The notes beneath the pieces are model-generated. The model was not told the DNA's origin and searched no databases. It saw only the letters and a list, made by a program, of their open reading frames with translations. A program made the translations under genes and the position numbers. Below are positions 62,501 through 64,000 of a DNA stretch of 64,000 nucleotides, piece by piece (within the stretch, counting starts at the first letter, position 1; every line of letters begins with the position of its first letter). The DNA is from Dallia pectoralis (Eukaryota; Chordata; Actinopteri; Esociformes; Umbridae), in contig CM055730.1 in NCBI GenBank assembly GCA_029465975.1, positions 20,964,441 to 21,028,440 of the forward strand, in the 5' to 3' direction.

Positions 62501-62983
62501 CTGAATATGTGGCTTACAGATCATACCTGGATATGTGGCTTACAGATCATACCTGAATATGTGGCTTACAGATCATACCTGAATATGTGGCTTACAGATC
62601 ATACCTGAATATGTGGCTTACAGATCATACCTGGATATGTGGCTTACAGATCATACCTGAATATGTGGCTTACAGATCATACCTGGATATGTGGCTTGCA
62701 GATCATACCTGGATATGTGGCTTACAGATCATACCTGGATATGTGGCTTACAGATCATACCTGGATATGTGGCTTACAGATCATACCTGGATATGTGGCT
62801 TACAGATCATACCTGTGAGCACAGGATTGGGGGGACAAGACTATAATGCATTGTTTGATACTGGTGTTTCTCCACAGTAACCAGGCCGTCAGGATGCTGG
62901 AGTGCAAAGACAAGCCCACCCCAGACATGTTTGGAGAGCTGCTCCGCAACGCCAGCACAATGGGAGACCTACGCAACTGTCCT
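32199..62983 (+). CDS. usp54: Ubiquitin-specific peptidase 54, 5' part (six exons, gene continues to the right)
   Basis: USP54 and its paralogue USP53 are papain-like USP-fold proteins. They were long listed as inactive, but I recall more recent work assigning them deubiquitinase activity towards K63-linked chains. Coding exons: 32199-32345, 44898-44990, 49439-49573, 51606-51719, 51889-51971, 62878-62983, totalling 226 codons. All five introns are GT-AG and the phases agree (the last join splits a Cys codon 2+1). The opening MSWKRNYF, the [17 protein letters not shown]ys box and [15 protein letters not shown] match USP54 more closely than USP53, whose start differs. Cys42 is the nucleophile position. 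Only the N-terminal part of the catalytic domain is here; the His box and the long C-terminal tail lie beyond 64000. Fish may carry usp54a and usp54b, which I cannot tell apart here. Confidence 0.93.
32346..34005. other. usp54 intron DNA before the LTR element, with a 62-bp tandem repeat
   Basis: The intron starts GTAGGG. At about 33111-33266 three units of roughly 62 bp contain TTTGACATGGTGTGTGCGAG and ACTTTCATCCAGATG; the last is incomplete. Otherwise unique AT-rich sequence. Confidence 0.7.
34006..34410 (+). repeat. 5' LTR with TATA-like box and poly(A) signal
   Basis: A TATA-like TATTTAAG at 34141-34148 predicts transcription start about 30 bp on, at GCTTGATATT (34171). A poly(A) signal ATTAAA lies at 34336-34341. 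This gives a provisional U3 34006-34170, with R and U5 after it. Confidence 0.85.
34412..34421 (+). promoter_or_regulatory. Putative self-priming primer-binding site
   Basis: AATATCAAGC, one base after the 5' LTR, is the exact reverse complement of GCTTGATATT at 34171-34180, the predicted first bases of the element's own RNA. In Tf1 and related Ty3-type elements the 5' end of the transcript folds back onto the primer site and is cleaved to start reverse transcription without a tRNA. The match is 10/10, with mismatches at both flanking bases. Confidence 0.7.
34429..34533 (+). pseudogene. Short leader open frame of the LTR element
   Basis: An ATG shortly after the primer site opens a 34-codon frame (starting [10 protein letters not shown]) that ends at TAA 34531-34533. 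The overlapping +1 frame, open from 34448, continues through the whole interior. This could be a broken remnant of a longer gag-like frame. I make no claim about function. Confidence 0.35.
34938..35957. repeat. 30-bp minisatellite inside the LTR element, about 34 copies
   Basis: The unit contains GCCAGCGCCCAAGATGGCTG followed by CCGTCGTCCC-type sequence. The core AAGATGGCTGCC is present in most units; variants have CACGATGGCTCC or AAGATGGCTGTT. A block of about eight units occurs twice (about 35580-35640 compared with 35820-35880). Confidence 0.93.
35958..36419. repeat. 24-bp minisatellite inside the LTR element, about 19 copies
   Basis: Very uniform units of GCATCGCCGCCCACAATGGC plus TGCC. 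Near-identity across units shows recent expansion; only the first and last few units differ. Confidence 0.95.
36436..37337. repeat. 26/27-bp minisatellite inside the LTR element, about 33 copies
   Basis: The unit contains ACGATGGCCGCCGCCACGAC plus TACGCTC or GACGCTC (27 bp) or a 26-bp form ending GCC. The mix of 26 and 27 bp breaks the triplet register. Extremely CpG-rich. Confidence 0.93.
37483..37887 (+). repeat. 3' LTR
   Basis: Same 405 bp as the 5' LTR, with no difference noticed on reading both through. Preceded by AGTGGGGGATAC (polypurine-type tract) and followed by the target repeat GATGT at 37888-37892. Confidence 0.92.
38031..38380. repeat. ~36-bp minisatellite, about 9 copies
   Basis: The unit contains GAGAGGGTCTGGGGTATCTA and CATTACTGCTTTAAAG. 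Some units carry an extra CCGGCACTG or CCGGTACTG insert. Confidence 0.9.
38381..42907. other. usp54 intron DNA, no further gene recognised
   Basis: Unique AT-rich sequence except for a short piece of the ACAAGGAGT dispersed repeat at 38985-39032 (TTAAGCTTGCAGGTG, then CCACAAGGAGTTGCTG). Open frames at 39847-40242 on both strands have no recognisable domain. Confidence 0.5.
42908..43336. repeat. 18/21-bp minisatellite
   Basis: Units of TGATGACCGTGACTGTGG (18 bp) and a 21-bp form with an extra TGG. The 21-bp form uses GACCGGGACTG and clusters in two blocks (43010-43100 and 43190-43260). Frames in it (MTVTVV, ITTVTV) are repeat artefacts. Confidence 0.93.
43337..44897. other. usp54 intron DNA before coding exon 2, with (GT)n
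   Basis: Unique sequence with CT-rich tracts near 44178-44220 and a (GT)n run at 44502-44545. The acceptor TTTATTTCCCTCAG precedes the exon at 44898. Confidence 0.6.
44898..44990 (+). CDS. usp54: usp54 coding exon 2
   Basis: Codons 50-80, phase 0 at both ends: CCCTCAG|GTTCTG and CTGAAG|GTAGGA. It encodes [20 protein letters not shown] and then [11 protein letters not shown]. It continues the helix that follows the catalytic Cys in the USP fold; [11 protein letters not shown] is near invariant in USP54 as I recall it. Confidence 0.95.
45812..45995. repeat. Dispersed fish repeat fragment
   Basis: Contains TTCAAAAGGTTAGGGTCACT, TAGAAATGTCTTTCAAAAG, ATCACTAATGTAGCTG and GTACAGAGGCCCATTAGCAG in that order. 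I recall this order from a very common salmonid/pike interspersed repeat. It abuts the LINE end at about 46000. Confidence 0.6.
45998..47695 (-). mobile_element. 5'-truncated LINE (non-LTR retrotransposon) with broken reverse transcriptase
   Basis: On the minus strand the 5' part carries reverse transcriptase signatures: a [12 protein letters not shown] block near 47525, an ADD catalytic box (LYADD, complement of 47437-47450) and [15 protein letters not shown] sequence upstream. The 3' coding end reads [20 protein letters not shown] at about 46970-47030 and [12 protein letters not shown] near 46720-46750. Frames change several times and stops interrupt it, so it is dead. The + strand ends in TTTATTTAACCTTTATTTAA at 46000-46019, a 3' tail that I recall as typical of a salmonid/pike LINE. 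The 5' end is missing, as usual for LINE copies. Confidence 0.8.
46160..46660. repeat. 13-bp-type minisatellite expanded inside the LINE
   Basis: Units such as AGTGATACAGCGC, AATGATACGGCGC, AGTGATACAGCCC and an AGTGATGCAGCGC form. It lies between the LINE tail and its last coding part, so it grew from LINE sequence after insertion or in the source copy. The minus-strand frames rich in [10 protein letters not shown] are artefacts of it. Confidence 0.9.
47696..48483. other. usp54 intron DNA
   Basis: Unique sequence with a CT-rich stretch at 48245-48320. Nothing recognised. Confidence 0.5.
48484..48885. repeat. Short-unit minisatellite built on GACTGYG
   Basis: Mixed 8- and 16-bp units (TGTGACTGCAGGACTG, TGTGACTGCGGGACTG and GGGACTGC). 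Variants cluster: CAGG units at the left and the pure GGGACTGC run in the centre (48607-48710). Confidence 0.92.
48886..49438. other. usp54 intron DNA before coding exon 3
   Basis: Unique, with a short (TA)n run near 49240. The acceptor GTGTCTGATGGTTTCCAG precedes the exon at 49439. Confidence 0.6.
49439..49573 (+). CDS. usp54: usp54 coding exon 3
   Basis: Codons 81-125, phase 0 at both ends: TTTCCAG|AGTATC and TGCTTC|GTAAGA. It encodes [20 protein letters not shown], then [20 protein letters not shown] and AAECF. The GxxDDAxEC box is the USP-family segment that lies close to the active-site groove. Confidence 0.96.
49574..49980. other. usp54 intron DNA after coding exon 3
   Basis: Unique sequence, C/T-rich at first. 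Nothing recognised. Confidence 0.5.
49981..51300. repeat. 34/36-bp pyrimidine-rich minisatellite, about 38 copies
   Basis: The unit contains CTCATATCTCTACCTTCGTT, then CCGTCTCTACTCTC, with (34) or without (36) loss of one TC. 36-bp units dominate at both ends and 34-bp units dominate the middle. The + strand is heavily pyrimidine. Three long + frames ([10 protein letters not shown] and [10 protein letters not shown] types) are artefacts of the repeat. Confidence 0.95.
51606..51719 (+). CDS. usp54: usp54 coding exon 4
   Basis: Codons 126-163, phase 0: CTCCCACAG|GAGAAC and GAACAG|GTGAGC. It encodes [20 protein letters not shown] and then [18 protein letters not shown]. It carries Cys/His residues (CTAKHC) at the edge of the fingers subdomain. 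Confidence 0.96.
51889..51971 (+). CDS. usp54: usp54 coding exon 5
   Basis: Codons 164-190 plus two bases of codon 191: GTTTCTAG|TGTGTG and CTGTG|GTAAGT. It encodes [20 protein letters not shown], then YISTTSL. The CxxC (CSSC) could bind metal in the USP fingers region. The intron before it is only 169 bp, the shortest in the window. Confidence 0.95.
52030..52215. repeat. 13-bp minisatellite, about 14 copies
   Basis: Uniform GGGTACCACAGAC units (GATGG variants at three) starting about 60 bp after the exon 5 donor. Each unit holds a GGTACC palindrome. Confidence 0.95.
52216..52451. other. usp54 intron DNA between two arrays
   Basis: Short unique spacer. Nothing recognised. Confidence 0.5.
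52452..57606. repeat. 56-bp minisatellite, about 92 copies
   Basis: The unit contains AACTGCCATGTGAGGCACCT, GTATAAAACATATATAAAAC and ATATCAGCTGTAGGAT. Frequent single-base variants (GTTAGG for GTGAGG, TATTAAAC for TATAAAAC, CAACTG for CAGCTG, CACACATA for CATATA) recur in multi-unit blocks. One disrupted place at 54190-54290 has shortened units with a doubled CACCTG. Minus-strand frames ([15 protein letters not shown]) are artefacts. Confidence 0.96.
57607..58708. other. usp54 intron DNA with two short tandem repeats
   Basis: AT-rich unique sequence. Near 58496-58540 there are four CTGCATCTCAT units (11 bp). At about 58577-58634 there are 12-bp units of the CCTGCCTCGCCC type. No gene recognised. 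Confidence 0.6.
58709..59002. repeat. 49-bp minisatellite, 6 copies
   Basis: The unit contains GCAGCAGCCAGTCAGCACAG, then GGTGCTTATAATGTTATGAG. The copies are nearly identical; one has TATATTG. Confidence 0.95.
59003..59483. other. usp54 intron DNA
   Basis: Unique spacer with a short (CA)n near 59131. Nothing recognised. Confidence 0.5.
59484..62815. repeat. 26-bp minisatellite, about 128 copies, with higher-order repeats
   Basis: The unit contains ACAGATCATACCTGAATATG and TGGCTT. Variants: TGGATT, CCTGGATATG, TGTCTT, TGGCCT and a 29-bp form with an extra AAT. The rare CATAGCTG unit appears at about 59641, 60154, 60860 and 61522, always in a similar variant context, so blocks of 0.5-0.7 kb have been copied. 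The 3' kilobase is dominated by CTGGATATGTGGCTT. A patch at 60660-60860 has many indels. The array stops 62 bp before coding exon 6. Confidence 0.96.
62878..62983 (+). CDS. usp54: usp54 coding exon 6
   Basis: The last base of codon 191 (Cys) plus codons 192-226: TTTCTCCACAG|TAACCAG and TGTCCT|GTGAGT. It encodes [20 protein letters not shown], then [15 protein letters not shown]. In vertebrate USP54 the following exon should begin with a zinc-finger-like NCG segment, which lies outside this window. Confidence 0.95.
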
Positions 62984-63925
62984 GTGAGTGAAAGTGAATT
63001 ATACTGCGGTGTATAAGGTGTGTGTGTGTGTGTGTGTGTTTACTTAAGATGCAATTTGTTGTCCCTTATCGATCTATAGCAACACGCAAATATCACACAA
63101 TTTGGTCTCGAAACAAGCTAGTAAGATTAATTTCAGCTTCCTTATACTCGGTTGTTTCTCATGTTTCTCAATTGTTCTCATGGGTGGGAAAAGGTCAAAT
63201 AAGGAATGCTTTAGTTAAGCAATGTAAAATGACTCACATTCCAATAAACATCTGCACCCACATGCGCACACGCACGCACACACACACACACACAACTGTA
63301 ACTGTAAGTGAACTGTGAACTGTAAGACTGGTATTGAGTAGGGGCCACAGATTCAGCTTGGTAGTACACCAAATTGTTAGGTCAGTCAGCCAAGCTCCCC
63401 AGTCATCCTCAGGGCTTCCACTGTAATATCTCTGATATACAGAAAGGACCAGAGTGGCTCAGGATGAGCCGCTCAAAGTATTAGCTTTGAACATTTAAAC
63501 CACGGATACTCCCAGCTTTGTCTTATCAAAAGTTAAAGCTTGTAAAGTCTCGGAATGGAGTCTCATGAGTCTCTATAACTATTCCGCACTCCCCCACTGT
63601 CGTTACTTACCGGTTATATGTTGGCTGACTTTGAACCTTTTCTCTGTTGGCGTGGAAACCCAGTGCTCAGCTTTGCTGCGAAAAGTCTCCTCTGTTTATG
63701 GCAAATTTGGCTCAAACACAATTGGTGCCCGTCAGGGGGTCTGCCTCTGCCTGTTTCCACACCCACTTCTGGGAAATGAACAAAAGAGGGGCTGGATTTC
63801 TGACTGGTTCCAGCATAACGGGTCAAGATGGCAGGTGCATGCTGTGACATGACTCTGTCTTCCACGCAAACACAATTCGTCACTACACACACACACAAAC
63901 ACACACACAAACACACACACAAACA

Positions 63926-63968
<43 letters not shown>

Positions 63969-64000
63969 ACACATACACACACATACACACACATACACAC
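62984..64000. other. usp54 intron after coding exon 6, with CA/GT microsatellites
   Basis: (GT)n at 63019-63040, (CA)n at 63272-63293 and a long compound (CA)n with AAACACA/CATACA interruptions from 63883 to the window end. No exon recognised in the remaining sequence. Confidence 0.75.

Overview
The window is vertebrate nuclear DNA, almost certainly from a teleost fish. The gene on it is split by large introns and is a clear usp54 orthologue. The interspersed repeats are fish families: a Tc1-type transposon with FSDESKF, a non-LTR retroelement and dispersed repeats that I recall as abundant in salmonid and pike genomes, a hAT element, and a Ty3-like LTR element. A salmoniform or esociform fish is my best guess, from memory of those repeats rather than from a search.

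There is one supported protein-coding gene, on the + strand: the 5' part of usp54 (ubiquitin-specific peptidase 54). Six coding exons lie at 32199-32345, 44898-44990, 49439-49573, 51606-51719, 51889-51971 and 62878-62983. They have consensus splice sites, join in phase and give the first 226 codons, including the Cys box of the USP domain. The gene continues beyond the right edge. A two-part 5' UTR with a CRE-containing promoter is proposed just upstream (31184-32198).

Layout. 1-1047: broken Tc1 transposon. 1165-3735: two minisatellites. 4091-9311: a nearly identical 2.6 kb tandem duplication. 9312-31180: non-coding DNA with a 32-bp minisatellite (12908-14030), a hAT element (26386-27197) apparently nested in a tRNA-derived SINE, and 49/51-bp minisatellites (27842-29360). 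31184-32345: usp54 5' end. 32346-44897: intron after coding exon 1, holding a complete young LTR retrotransposon (34006-37887) with identical 405-bp LTRs, a GATGT target duplication, no pol and three internal minisatellites. 44991-49438: next intron, with a LINE fragment carrying an internal minisatellite. 49574-51605: intron with a pyrimidine-rich minisatellite. 51972-62877: intron that is about 80% minisatellite (56-bp unit, about 92 copies; 26-bp unit, about 128 copies). 62984-64000: next intron with CA/GT microsatellites.

The most interesting object is the LTR element. The 10 bases just after its 5' LTR are the exact reverse complement of 10 bases inside the LTR that begin 30 bp after the TATA-like box, which is the layout of the Tf1/sushi-type self-priming mechanism. 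Its body is a chain of minisatellites sharing an ATGGC(T/C)GCC core. Roughly 30% of the window is tandem repeat, and the many long open frames inside the arrays are repeat artefacts, not genes.
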